Assembly (NCBI GenBank): GCA_025331125.1
Contig: JAOALB010000164.1
Coordinates: forward strand, 1 to 64,000
Direction of reading: 5' to 3'
DNA: 64,000 bases
From: Mycogone perniciosa
Lineage: Eukaryota; Ascomycota; Sordariomycetes; Hypocreales; Hypocreaceae
This document shows positions 1 through 14,100 of the stretch, in pieces (positions within the stretch are counted from its first letter, which is position 1; every line of letters starts with the position of its first letter). The notes under the pieces were generated by a model that had not been told where the DNA came from, made no database searches, and was given only the letters and a program-made list of their open reading frames with translations. The translations under genes and the position numbers were made by a program.

Positions 1-72
1 TCCCTGACCTCTCTGTCAACATAAACCCACGAACCTCGGTTTATCCCTTGAGAATCAACCCGGATCGTCACA
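1..72 (-). repeat. LTR fragment of gypsy family B (window edge)
   Basis: The reverse complement of these 72 bases begins TGTGACGATCCGGGTTGATT and matches the outer ends of the two long terminal repeats at 49303 and 63228. It reaches the window edge, so only the tip of the element is visible, extending leftward. It is much less A+T-rich than the DNA beside it and far less RIP-mutated than the copy at 49303. The junction at 72/73 interrupts a gypsy A copy, so this B copy inserted into A. Confidence 0.75.
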
Positions 73-3000
73 GTTTATAAATATTAAAGAAGTCTTTAAT
101 AAACTGCTAATAGAAATTCATAAAGCTTAAAAAACGTTAAAGTTCGCAGAGGTTTAAAGGTCTCTTTTAACTTATAATTGCAGTTACTTTCTTAAAGTTT
201 ATTTTAATACTATTACTTATAATAATTAAATTAAAGTATTTTATTTTTATTGTTTTAAATTTGCATTTTTTAATATCGACTTAAAGACCTACATTAATTA
301 ATTTATCTATAACTTTTTATATATACTATCGATATTCCTTTTATATAGCTAAATAGACTAAGATATTATTAAAGTAGGCTATATAAGTTTTATTAAGTAA
401 ATTATATAGGGTATAGTTAATATAGTGTTAGAAAGAGGCTAGGGTATTATAAAGGCTGAAAAGTATAATAAAGGTTTTAAATAGCTTAAATTAGGTTATA
501 AAAGCTGTCTTTTATTTATATCCCTTTACAATTTTAAATTTATTAAAAGCAGCTATTATATCCAGTTTAATATAAAATCTAGTATTATATAAAGTATTTA
601 ATATTTCCTATATTAGCAGTAATAGGTAATAATTCTTAATAGTAATATTATTAAAGCTTTAATAGTTTTAATAAATATAGACGCCTTTTTTAGGTTTTGC
701 AGCGAAGAGTAGGGGGGCAGTATATTTTACTTTAGATTCTTTAATAAATCCTTTAGCTAGGTTTTTATTTAACTATTTTCTTATAACTTAAAGTTTATTT
801 AATAATATTAAGCGGTTCTTTTAATATCGTAGTTCCTTTTTTAATAAAAGCTTAATTTTATAGTTTTATAATTTTTTAAAGGGAAGTTTATTTATTAGTT
901 ATAAAAGGAAGCTAATAATTTTATTTTATAATTAATTAAAAAGTTTCTTTTAAATATTACTTTTTATTAATTCTGGCTTTACTTTTATAAATTTATTAAT
1001 ATTAAACTTTAATATCCTTTAAAGGTACTCTCTGCTATAGCAGTATGCGAGGAATTTATAGAAAGCTTAAAGGAATAGGACTTATACTACTATAAAGCTA
1101 CTTTATCTTTATAATATATTTGCAAAAGTATTTTTATTAAGCTCTAGTAGTTAATATACTTTATATTCCCGCTTTTATATATTTTTTATTAAGTCTGCCT
1201 AAGTTAATTTTATATACTAGGCAGATAAGTCTTTATAAACCTAGATAAATAATATTGCAGTAAATATTTAGATATTAATTAAGTTAGGTCGCTTATATAG
1301 CGCTACTGCTATAGGTTTATTGGGTATTAATACATTTAACTTAAAGAGTTATATTAAATTATATTGGCGTAGATATTAACAGCTACTAGCTATAGGCGTT
1401 ATTAAAACTAGTGTTAAGGGCTTATTTAATATTATTTATACTTTAATCTCTAGTCTTTTATAGTTATTAGGTTAATAAGTGTAATAGTGATTTTGCTTTA
1501 ATGTTAATATAAAGTTAATATATAAGTCCCTTTTTCCCTATTAAAGTATTATCTCTTTTAATATACTTTTAATATAGGCTTAAAACTTAACTTTCTTTTT
1601 AACTTTTTTTTTATCTTTTTTAATATATTGTTTTATTTTTTATTAATAGTATAAAATATTAATTTTAAAGGTTTGCCTAGGATATTAATATTATATAAAA
1701 TAGTTATTAGGTTAAAGATTATTAGTATAGTATAGGTTTAAAGGTAATAATTTATTAAATAGTATTATAAGTTAAAAGTAACTATTAATATAGGCTAGTT
1801 AATATTAGGATTATATTACTGTAGCTATAGTATTTTAAAGATAAAGGGGTTTTAATTTAAGAGATTAATAATAAAAAATATATACAGCTCTCTATATTCC
1901 TTTATTCCTATATTTAAGATTATATAGTTAATAAGCTATATTGCTGCTTTACTATTAGTTAAAATAAAGCTTTTTAGTTTAGGTAATTATATTATTAGGA
2001 TTTAAGGCTTTTAGAGAAAATACTAATCTATAAAGCCTTATATTAAATAGCCACAATTAATAAAGGTTAATATAGTTACTAATAAGTATATAAAGAATAA
2101 TATAATATAGATAAATAGTAATTTGCTATTTATAGCATTTAAAATTAATAGTTTATTATTAATAATAATCTATTATATTTATAAAGGCATTAGATTTATA
2201 GGCTATTTTAATATTTTATTGCGCTTTTTAATGCAATATTATTAAAAAGCTACTCTTTTCCTTGCCTTCCTATATTAAAAGTTATATCTTTATAGGCAAG
2301 TATATCGCTAAAGGTAACTAATCTTTTAATAAAGCTGGTTTTATCGATATAGTATAAGAATAGGTTTCTGTAGTATAATAAGTTATTTTTTTAGGCTAAG
2401 AAGTGCTAGTATTGCGGGAATTAGGGAGTAAGAATTTATAATGCCAGTATACCTTTTCCCTGGCTTAAGATATATACCCTGCTTTAAGGCGCTGTAATGC
2501 TATTGCTTTAATATATTCCGCGTTCTAGGAAACCGCTACTATATCCCTATAGGGTTTAAGGTCTTATAGTATTAGCTTTCTGCTTTTCTATATAATTATT
2601 AATTATATATTAGCTGCTATAATAGTAATATAGGTTATAAAGTTATTAGTATTTTTTATATTGCAAGGTAAAGGATATAGTATTTAATTGTATAGGATTA
2701 CTTATATCTTTTTACTTTAAAGGGTTTAGTTTATTTTAAGGCAAGGCTTATTAAAGAGTATAGTTACTGTTTAGCTTTTTAAACTTATAATTGCCTTTAA
2801 ATTTAGTATAATAGGCCTGCTCTTTAAAGTTATTGTAAACTTTTTAATTAAAAGTTCTTTAAGCAGACCAGTTATCTTTACTTATAAGCTTATTACTTTT
2901 ATTAATAAAGGTAATAGCTATTTCTTTAAATACTTTAAAGTAAAAGGCATTAACTTTTTAAATATTAGTTTTGCTAGTTTAGGCTGCTAGTTTATAAAAT

Positions 3001-4126
3001 TTAGTAATAAAGTTTTAAAATAGTTTATTTACTATATAGTAGGTATTAAACTTTTAGGCGGTAAATTATAAAAGGTTAAAAGTTTTATACTATAAGTCTA
3101 AAAATTTAATAAAAATTTTATTATTTCTTTATTTTTATATTATACAGTTATCCTTTTTTATTATAATATAATTAAATGCCTTTTGTATTAAATTATAAAT
3201 ATTATTATTTAGTTAGCTGTTAATATAAAGGATATATTTATAAAGGGTATTAAAGTATTTAGTATTAATTATAATATTATATAGTATAGTAGAACGCTAG
3301 TTTATATATTTCTGCTAATAGGTTTTTATATCTTTATCTTTAGTGTTAAATTTATTTTTAAAGTTATTAGTTTAATATTTAAGGATATTATTACTTTTAG
3401 CTTTAATAAATTTATTAATTATATTGCTTTAGCTTTAAATTTTATATTAAGTGAGCTTTAGGTTTTTAATAATAGTAGTATTTTTAGCCTTTTTTTATTT
3501 TAAGGCTATATTAAAGTTATACTTTTAATTCTAAAAGTAGTTAAAGATAATATTAAAAAACTGTTTAAGTTTTAGTGCTTAAAGCTATAAGGTTAGGTTA
3601 TAGTTGTTATTATAAGCTTTTAAAATAGTATAGATATAAGGCTAGTTATAGAAGTAATTAGCGAGCTTTGCTTTTTAATTAAAGTCCCCCTCTATACCTT
3701 TTACTTTTACTTTAATATTCTTAGGTTAAATGCAGGCTAGGGAATTAAGTATAGGCTAAAAAGCTAGGCTAAAGTGTATTCTTTACTGCAGGGATATAGG
3801 CTTTTAGGCTTAAAGTCTCGCTATAGTTGGGAATTAGTGAATTTCCTATAAAATATAGGGCTTTTTATAGTATTGCGACTAGGCCGTTAACGACTTCGTT
3901 AATTCTTTTTAGGCAGGGTTAAAGGCTAAAGGTAACAGCGCAGTTATTATAAGAAGGCATAAACTATTACAGTATACAGAACAGCAGGTTAAAGTAATAT
4001 CTTTATTATGCCTTAAATAAGGCAAGAAGCTATAAGAATATAGTTTAGAGGTGTAAAACCAAGCTATTATATAAGGACGTATATGATGCTGATAAGTTAT
4101 TAAAGGGCAGGTTTAGTGCTATAACA
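73..4126 (-). mobile_element. Ty3/gypsy family A copy, RIP-mutated, truncated at left
   Basis: This stretch aligns base for base, in the same orientation, with about 53115-57155 of the complete element at 50560-57155. Read on the minus strand, the 5' LTR lies at 3965-4126 and the pol region runs leftward. The reverse-transcriptase catalytic box is readable around 358-377, but its two aspartates have become asparagines (Y-F-N-N). All frames are full of stops. The 3' part of the element is cut off at position 73 by a family B LTR. It sits inside the 5' LTR of the copia element that follows. Confidence 0.85.
3965..4126 (-). repeat. 5' LTR of gypsy A copy
   Basis: A 162-bp repeat from tattacagtat to gtgctataaca. 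The same length and near-identical sequence occur at 50560-50721 and 56994-57155, and inverted at 48500-48661. Left of it, the minus strand reads gtttatgcc, shared with the full copy and in the position of a primer-binding site. Confidence 0.85.
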
Positions 4127-4188
4127 AGAATCAAGCTTTATTCCTATTTCTCTCTATACTCTATATAGCTATACCGCGCTCCGCGATA
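4127..4188 (+). repeat. Truncated 5' LTR of copia element
   Basis: The segment from agaatcaagc to ccgcgata equals the last 62 bases of the 3' LTR (11093-11154) with only a few transition differences. It begins exactly where the gypsy A LTR ends, which shows that A inserted into this LTR. Confidence 0.75.
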
Positions 4189-7100
4189 GTTATAAGCCTA
4201 GGTAGTAACTACTAAAGTTACTAGAAACTTCCCTTAATATTATATCTTTACCTTTACTTTTTCCCTTTACCTTTAAACTTTTAAAGCCACCTTTTATAAT
4301 AAATAATATAAGAGATATTACCTTTATAAAGCTAGATTTAATAGTATAGTAGATTAAATACATTACTATTTTAAATAACTATATAACTACTATAAAGATT
4401 TAAAATAAGGTTAATCTTAATCTCTTTAATTAGGATAATAACTATTTCCCTGCTTTAAAGCTATTTACCTTAATTAAAGTAAAAGAAACTGCCTTAAAAG
4501 CATTTAAAAAAAAGCCACTTTAATAGATATCTTTATTTATTATAATAGTCTACTTTATAAATACTAGTGCACTATCGCTTTATATATTAAAAAGAGGAAA
4601 GCTAAGGCAGTAATCTTTAAATAGATATAAAAGATAGTTAATACTAGTATCTATACTTTAGTCTTTATAGACTTTAAAGCTATAACTTAAACTATAGCTT
4701 TAGCCTTTACTGCTATTAAAGCAGTTAACGAAAATAATAAAAACTTAAACGCTAAGTTTATTATTTATTAGATTATAAAAAAGCTTAAAAAACAATTAGC
4801 TCCTTGCAAAAATATAATATATAAAAAAGTATAGATTTTATATAAATGCGCTTTATATAATATAAAGTATAAAAACCTAAAGCTAAAAGTATAGTATATA
4901 AACTAGGCGCGCGTTTATATAAATGCAGTAAAGTATAAGTTCTTTAAGGTTATAGGAATAGCTGCTTAAAGGGCTTTCTTAAAAGCTATTAGAGTATACT
5001 ATACCTTAAACTTTACTTTATATTACCTATACTATATAAATAGTTAAATTAAAAGCAGTAAAACTACTAAAATCTTCTCCTTTAATTAATTCAATTAACT
5101 TTTCTTAAATAATATATAAAATGCAGAAAATTACATTTATAGACTCTACGCAACACTTAATAACCATTTAGATAAAGGTATAGTAAATAATACTATATAT
5201 TTAAAAGCTTCTATTAAAAAAAAATATTTATATAGATAAAAAAGGTATAATTAGCCTTTAAAGGACTATAGTATACTATTAGCTGCGCTTAAGGGAAAAC
5301 CTAATAAAAAAGGGAAATATATCTTTAACCTGTAATAAACTGCAGAAATTTATATTTGCCTTTAAAAAAACAAATAGTATATACTCTGCAATAAACTTAA
5401 TAAAAAGGGTATTAACTTTACAGCCTTAGCTTAAAAAGGTATAGCTTTAACTATTATAGCTGCCTTAATCTCCCTAGACTTAATTAATAAAGAAAATATA
5501 AGCTTTGCAGTATATATAATAAGTATATTAATATATATTAATATATAAAATACACTTTACTGCCTCTTTTAAAGTACTCTCTTTAATACTTATAGTGCTA
5601 TTTATCTAGTAAATAATAGGAATTACTTTATTCCCGGCTTTTTTATTTTAAGTATAAAAAATAACTATATTAAGGCAGGAGGAGCTAAGTATCCTATAAC
5701 TGGAAAAAGACACTGCCTATTAAAGGATACTCTCTATAATCTATACTAAAAGGCAGCGCGCTTAGTAAAGTTTATAGATATAGCTGTAGTTAAAGGATTT
5801 TATATTAATATTATCTCTTTATTAAAACTTTAAAAAGCAGAAATATAGCTTATAGGGTATAATAATATACTATATATTAATATAGTAAATTTAAATATTA
5901 TTATAAGGAAGGTAAAGTATAAATATAATCTTCTATTTCTTTAATATAAACCCCTATCGCTTTATATTAACCTTATCCTTAAATATACTATCTTAAACAG
6001 TATAAATGCTTTATTCCTTTTTCCCAGTATAGACTACTGTATTTATATAACGTTAAAAAGAAAAAGAAGACTAATATATAACCCCCTAATACTATACAAT
6101 AACTTAAAGAAGCTTTAGCACTTATAATTAAAATATATAAGCCTAAAAGCGTTTAAAGCACTAGTAAAAAATATAAAGAATATATATATTAAAGGAACTA
6201 TATAAATAAAGTATAAAGCCTATACTTTTATATATATAAAATAGGTTATCTTTTATACAATATTTAAGAAATAAGTACTAAGACTGTTCTTTAAAGTGCA
6301 TTAAGATCTTTAAGACTATCCTTATAGTTATAATAAAGATAACTAGCTCTTAATACTTAAAAAAGAATACGCTTTATAGTTATATATACGCCTTTTATTA
6401 AATAAAGAATAGGATATTATCTTTAATGCTCTCTTTAACTTTATAAGTATAGTAAAAGCGCAATATAATATCTCAGTATATTTTTTTAAGCAGGATAATA
6501 AAAAAGCTGTAATTACAGTTAAAGGCTTAATATACTTCTAAATCTAGGTAAATATAAAAGGAATTATCCTAGAGCTTGCCTTTTCCTATATATATAAGCC
6601 GAATAGCACTTTAAAGTATATAGGTTAAGAAGTTATAAATAAATCGATAAAGATACTTAAAGCTGTAAGCCTTTTAATTAATTTATAGCCTAAAAGTATA
6701 AAAGCTGCAGTATATATTATTAATATAAGTCCTATATATAGCTTTAATATAATATTACCTATTAAAAAATTAAAGTAATAGTTCTGCGATTTCGCGCCCT
6801 TTTTAATAAAAGAGCTGTCTGCAGACTTATAGCTAAATTAAAGCAGACTTTATATATATAGCTGCTGCGCTTATATACTTAACAGAGACTATAAAGCTGG
6901 CCAGAATAAAAAAGAATTTAAAATAAAGCCTAAAGGCTTAATTAAATATTTTATTAGATATACTGTAAATAATATATATTATATTTAATTACTTTACTTA
7001 ATAAAAGTAATTATTATAAAGAATATATAGTTTAATAAAACTAGCTTCTTTAATAGTAAAGAAGAAAGTATAGATAAACTGTTTATAGTTAAGTTAAATA

Positions 7101-10009
7101 AGCTGTTTAATAAAGTTAAAGAAGATAAACTGGAATTTAAACTCTTTTTAATATATATTCCTATAGTAAAGGATACCTTTATAAGTAATATAAAAGAAAA
7201 GAGTATACCTTTAAAGGTAAAAATTATATAAAGTATTAAAATTAATTTAATAAATGCTTTAAATAAACTATTAATGCACTTAAAAGGACCTTTTAGTCTT
7301 TAAATATTAAAGGCTACTTTAAAACAGTTAATCTTTATAAATAAAACTAGCGCGTTAATAGGAACTTTAAGCAATACTTTTAAAAGCAATTTACCCCTCT
7401 TTAAAGAAAAAGAGTTAGCGGAAAAATAGCTTTATATATTAAAGGTATATTACCTAATAAAAGAGAATAAACCGCTATAGTTAAAGGCAGACTAGCATAT
7501 AAAAGACTTACTTATATTTATAGCAGAAAAGCAGATCTTAAAGGAAAAGCTAGTTAATAATTCTTTAAGCGGCAAAGCAGTAATTAATATTTATAAAAGT
7601 ATAAGACTTTAAGGGAAATAACCTGTAAAAAAGGTTAATAAATATCTTTTAATATATAGGATTAAGATGTATACTTTAAGTACTGCTTTAAAGGATAATA
7701 AGCTTAATATATACTTAATAATTATAAAACTTTTTAATTTAATGCTATATTAACTACTATTTAATTAATAAAAGCTACTAAATAGTAAATTAAAAAGTAT
7801 AGTAATAGTATTTACTATTTTTAATACAGTAATAAACTAAAAAGCTTCCCTTTAAAAAAATATTACTTTTAATAAATAAATTATTTATTAAAAGGATTTA
7901 GCGAAACTGCTAAAAGATTAAAAGGAGCTTATAAAATATTTATTTAAGGCTAGGTTTAAATAAACTGCGCGTAATAAAATTAACTTTTTGCGCGTAAAAG
8001 GAACCTAGTAAAAGATATTATACTTAAAGGCAAAAATAAAGCTATTACCTGCATATTAGGTTTTGATATATAAGTTTAACTAAAATAAAAATTTAAAATA
8101 CTATAAAGCTTAATTTATAGTTTAAAAGGATTTATAGGAATACTTTATAATAAAGAATATATATACAGCTATACTAATAGCGCGTTTTTTCTATATATTT
8201 ATTACTTTAACAGTAAGATTTAACTTTAAGTTAAAGCAGTATAATATTAAAAACGCTTTTTTTAATGCTTTAAAGGATAAAAATTCAAAACTAGTTATAT
8301 ATAAGCTTTTTAAAGGTTTTAAGCTATTAAATATCTATTTAAAGCTCACTAAAGCTTTATATAGGCTAAAAGACTCGCTAAAACTATAATTTAATAAATT
8401 ATCTTTAACCTTAAAGAAATAAAGGTTAATTTTAAGCTTTAAAAAGCCCTGCCTCTTTTATAACTAAACTTAAAAGATTTTTATTATATTTTATATAAAT
8501 AATATTTTAATTATATATTATTATAATAATAAAGCTTTTTATACTAAGCTATTAAACGCTTTTAAAGTAAAGTATAAGCTTTATAGTAAAGGGGATATAT
8601 AGTAGTTTTTAAATATTAACATTACTTAAAACTATAAAAAGTATAAAATATACCTTTTTTATAAAATTTATTTTAAAAAGGTTATAAAATAATTTAAATT
8701 TAATAATAAAATATAGCTTTTTATAGTTTTAATATTAATTATAAAGTTTAAGAAAACTATAATATAAACTATAAAAGTAACTATTAAAATATATTAAAAA
8801 AAGGTAAAATCTATACTTTATATAGCTATTATAATAAAGCTAGATATAGTATATAATGCGTTAACTTTATTATAGTTTTTAATTAACCTTAATAAAAAGC
8901 ACTTTAAAGTAATTAACTAACTAATCCGCTATCTATATATATAGCGCTTTTTAGCTCTTTAATATAAAGGGTAAAGTAAAATATAAATCTTAACTGCTTT
9001 AAGTAATACTTTTTTCGCTAATAATATAAATACTTAAAGATTATTTTAAAGGTATTTTATTATACTCTTTTTAAGCTTTATCCTATAAAATACTATATAT
9101 TAAAGTATAATTAATATATCTATAATTAAAGTAAAGTTATTTACTTTTATTTAAATAGCGAAAAAGGTAATAGGTTTATATTACCTTTTTTAAAAAATAA
9201 AATTTAACTTTAATATTAATTAAAATATTAACTATAATAATTAATTAACTATATATTTTATAATTGAAGAAAGTATATAAATTAATACTTTTTTATATTA
9301 TATTAATATATAAAATATATAGCTTTAGCAGGAATATTAAAAAAGATTATTTTTAATCTTTTATCTTTTTATTAACTTTATACCTATTAATAGGCTTATT
9401 AAAGCCTTTTTTTAATAGCGCTTTAAATACTTTAAAGTACTATTAAATTTAATAGATATACAGTTACTAGAATAGAATATATAAAAATATAAAAAACTAT
9501 TTAATTTTAGCTTAAAGGCTGTTTACTATAAAAAGTATACTTCATTACTGCAATAATCAATTACTTAAAGCTTTTTACCCTTTACGCGCTTATATATAAA
9601 AGGCATTATTATTACAGCTACTTAAAGCAGCTGCCTTTTTAATATAAACTAAATCCTCCTCCTTTGATAAATTAAATTAAAGGCGCAATACCTTTTTATA
9701 TTAAATTACTATTTAATTGCATTAGCTTATAAGCATATAAAGAAAAAATAGTATATTTACTTAATTATTATCTTTACTTATAGCTTAAAAAAGCTAATAT
9801 ATAATTAATATAAGTATTAAATAACTATAAAGTATATAATTAATTAAAATAATATAGTAAAAGTAAGGAAAAAATATATTAAAAAGTATATTAATAGTTA
9901 TTATTAAAATAAATAATATACTGCTAAAAGCAGGCAATAATAATATATTAAAAGAAATCTCTTTTACTAGTAATTATTAACTTTAAATAACCTTTATAAA
10001 GAGGGGATA

Positions 10010-10380
10010 ATAGTATAGCAGTAAAGGCAGCTGCGGGAGTAAAGGTAAAAGCAGGGACTACTGCGGGAGCAGCTATAGCGGGAGCAGTAATTAAAGTAAT
10101 AGCAGTAATTAAAGTAATAGCAGTAATAATAAAGGCAGGGGCTAGAGTAAGAGCAGGAGCAGTAATAAGAGCTGCAGGAGTAGGAGGAGGAGCTAATAAA
10201 GACGCCGCAGCGTGCAGTTTAGTAAAGGCTTCCTTGCAATTCCTAGCAAGCCTTAACTTAAGACGAGAAAGAGGCTAAATAACTAGACTAGCCAGCGCAG
10301 CAATAGAAACCGGACTAGCTGGAGCAGGAGCCGGTATAAGAGTAATAGCCGGTATAAAAGCAGTAAAAGGTATAGCTGCC
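10010..10380. other. Purine-rich, RIP-poor island inside the copia relic
   Basis: About 370 bp in which the plus strand is rich in G and A and built from GCA/GTA/GGA-type triplets, including an exact local duplication of a unit with aattaaagtaatagcagt near 10090-10125. It lies between the copia RNase H remnant and the 3' LTR. Its composition contrasts sharply with the TpA-saturated DNA on both sides. It could be a low-complexity coding tail or an expansion younger than the RIP; I cannot tell which. Confidence 0.5.
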
Positions 10381-11154
10381 TAAAGATAATTAATGCTATA
10401 ATAAGCCACCTTTAAAGGGCAACTATAACTATATTTAATTAAAAAGGTATTTTTATTCTGCAATTTTATTATTAGTTAATAAAAGTATACTATAAAAGGA
10501 ATATATAAAAAGTATAATATTTACTAAGGCTATATTAATACTACTAATACTGCTATTATTAATAATAATAATATTAATAATTAAAAAAAAAGTAAAAAAT
10601 AAAGTTAAGGGATAGTTAATATACCTATTTTAATTATTTAAAATTAATTTACCTACTTAAAAAGCTTTATTATTTAACTTCCTATTATTATAGATTAATA
10701 ATAGTTATAGTGTTTATATCCCTTTTACTTTAATAATAAAATATTAATATATATTTATAATAAAGGAGCTTTTAATTAAATAAAAAAGGCTTTAAAAGTG
10801 CGGCTAAATAGTTATAATACTATAAATAGACTGGGATAGCAGTTAATAAAGCACTAGGAATAGCTTTATTAACTAAGGGGTATATTAGGTTAAGTAAGCT
10901 AAGGACCTACTATTTATTAGCGCTTATTAGCGTTAAGGAGCTTTTATTTGCTTATATAGTAGATACCAGTTAATACATATATTATATAAGCGATATATTA
11001 AACTATATAGGCGCTTATAACGCATACATTCTACGTTTTCCTTTATATTAGCTATATATATATAGCGAGGCTATTATAGTATATTTATTACTAGAATCAA
11101 GCTTTATTCCTATTTCTCTCTATACTTTATATAGCTATACCGCGCTCTGTAATA

Positions 11155-14100
11155 GTATATTATAAAGGCAGTAAATCCTGCTAATAAATATATTAACTAG
11201 CTTTTCTATTAATAGTAAAGTAATAAATATAAAATAATATATTTTTATAAAGTAGTAGATTACTATTAGTAAATACTTATAAGTAATATTATAGTAGTAG
11301 GATTTAGGCAGTAGTATAATATAGTTAATAGAGATATTTAACTATATATAAAACAAGACTAGTAATAGTTAAAGGAAGCTTTATAGTAAAGATTATAAGG
11401 CCTTTATTTTAATATATAGTTTATAGGCTTATATAAATACTTTAATATCTTTTAAAATCTATAGCTATTAGTATATTTAGCTAATAAAGTTTAAAGTTTT
11501 AAACCTGCCTAGGTATTTAGCTAAGCCGCTTAAATAGTTTTTAAATAGGATTTATATATAAAGCTTATTATTAAAGGGAATAAAGAGCTGCTTTTAATAG
11601 TAAATTCTATTATTTATTACTTAATAGTTATTTATTGCGATTTAGAGTTCTCTATAAAGTTATTTTAGCTATTAGCGGATATTTAAGTTTTAGAGTGCAG
11701 TTACTATTTCTCTCGCTATAGTATTTCGTTTATATACTACTGCAATTAAATTATTAATTAGTTTATTTTCTGTTAGTATTATTATAGCTATAAAGGCGGC
11801 CTTTATAGATAGTTTAATATCTAATAAAACTTTTTCTTAAAATATTGCTTAAACTTTAAAGCTAAAAGAAGTTTATAGGAGGATAGTGTATTGCCTGTTT
11901 TTAATTTAGTTGTTAAAGGGGTTTAATTTTATAAGCTTATTTTCCGCTTTTCTATTTAAAGTATTAGGCTTTATAGCTTTAAAGCTAAGTTAGTAAATAA
12001 TATAAAAGTTAAAGCTAAAGAGGAATTTAAACTATTAGATTTACTGTTAGTTTAAAGCTTTTATTAAAGTAAAGTATTTAAAGTTCTTATAGTCTATAAT
12101 AATATTAAACTCTTATAAGCTTTATAATTTTAGGCGCTACTTTTTTATTACTTTAATAATAGCTAAAAGTTTTTTATTATAGATTTTATAGTTATATTTT
12201 TAAGTGTTATATTTTACAGAAAAGAATATAATAAAGTATAGAATGCCCTTTTTATTATACTGCAATAGGATACTGCCTAATACTTAATTAAAGGCATTAA
12301 TTTTAAAGATTATTTATTTATTATAGTTAAAGAGGGCTAGGATTAAAGTTAATTTAAAGGTATATTTAATTAAATTAAAGGCTTTTTACTATTTCTCTCT
12401 TTAAATATATAGTTAATCCTTTTTTAAAAGCTTATTTAATAATACAGCTATTTTAAAATATCTTTAAATAAAACGGTAATAAAAATTTATAAAGTTAAAG
12501 AACTTTTATAAATCTTTTATTCCTTTAAGTAATTGCTAGTTTAATATAGCTTTAACTTTTTTAAAATTTATTTCTAATCCCTTGAAAGTAATAATTAGGC
12601 TAAAGTATTTTATTTTTATTGTCTTAAATTTATATTTAATAATATTAATCTAGAGGCTAGCGTTTTAAAGGTAGGCTATTATTTTATATATATATTTTCA
12701 GTATTTTTTAGTATAATAAATATATAAAGATATTATTAAAGTATACTATATAGATATAATTAAAGAGGTTATAAAAAGTATAGTTAATATAGTATTAAAA
12801 TATAATAAATATATTATAAAGGCTAAAAGGTATAATTAATATTTTAAAAAGGCTAAACTTTATAATAAATGCTATTTTCTATATATCCCCTTTAATAATA
12901 TAAAGGTTATTAAATGCAGGAATAATATTAAGTTTTATATATACTTTTATATAGCTTAAAGTATTAAAGGTTTTTTAAATTAATAGCAGTAAATATTAAT
13001 TTTTAATAGTAATATTATTTAACCTTTAGTAATTTTAATAAATATAAACACTGCCTTTTAGTTTTGCGGCTAAAAAGAGGGGAGTAGTATATTATATTTG
13101 CGATTTGCAGATAAATCCTTTTACTAAATTATTATTTAACTATTTTTTTATTACCTGCAGTTTATTAGGTAAAAATAGCCGATTTCTTTAATATAATAGG
13201 TTTTTTCCTAGCAGTATTTTAATTTTATAGTTTTAAGTTTATTATAAAGAAAGTTTATTTACTATCTTTAATAGGAAGGTATTATATAAGTTATATAGCT
13301 AGGATAGTAGTTTTTTTAAGATATTTAGTTTATTAAGTTTAGGTTTTCCTGCTATAAATTTTTGAATATTAACAGCTATAATCTTTTTTAATTATATTAA
13401 AGAGTAGTATTTATTAATAAAGTTATATATTTCTTTAAGTAATATTATTTTTACTTTAATATAGTCTCCTTATCCTATAAGTACTTTTTAGAAAAGTTTA
13501 TTTAAAAGCTTTAAAGTAATAGATATTAATTTTTTAATTTTAATAGTTTAGTTAATCTCTTTTTAAATTACTTTTATTATATAGATATATAGTTATTAAT
13601 AAAAGGTAATAAAGTTTATAGCTGCTATTATATATATATCTGCTATATTTAAATATATTTCTTAATTTTAAAGTTTAATTTAATTTTATAAAAGTAATAT
13701 ATTTAAAAGTAATAGTAATAGCTTTAATAAAGGTTTCCCTTTTTATTATTAACTGTAAATTATAAACGTAAACAGTAGCTTTATATATATTTAATTTAAG
13801 ATTATTTATACTTATATTTCTTTATTATTAATTCTACTATACCTGCAAATTATATAGTAATTTTAGTTTAGCGTTAAGGTTTATAAAATATATAGTTTAA
13901 AGGCCCTTTTTTTAATTAAGTTCTAGTTTATTTTTTCTAAAGTATTTTTAATTAATAGTTACTAATATAATATAGTTTTTTATTTAATTAAATTACACTT
14001 TATTTTATTTAAAGTGTCTTTAATTATTAGTTGCTTATAATATATATTTTTTATATTAGCTTTAATAAAGTTATTTTTTATTTTAACTGCTATTAAAACT

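Larger units (their letters stand above)
4127..11154 (+). mobile_element. Ty1/copia-type LTR retrotransposon relic
   Basis: The 62 bases at 4127-4188 match 11093-11154, giving the ends of a 5' and a 3' LTR; the rest of the 5' LTR was displaced by the gypsy A insertion. Between them the plus strand carries recognisable copia pol. Around 8230-8400 there is a K-N-A-F reverse-transcriptase block followed by K-L-x-K-A-L-Y-x-L-K. Near 8490 the Y-V-D-D box has become Y-I-N-N. RNase H-like sequence (x-x-F-A-N-N) lies near 8990-9200. Many G-to-A and C-to-T stops make it inactive. The 3' LTR probably begins near 10.81 kb, but its start is not resolved because no complete 5' copy is present. Confidence 0.8.
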
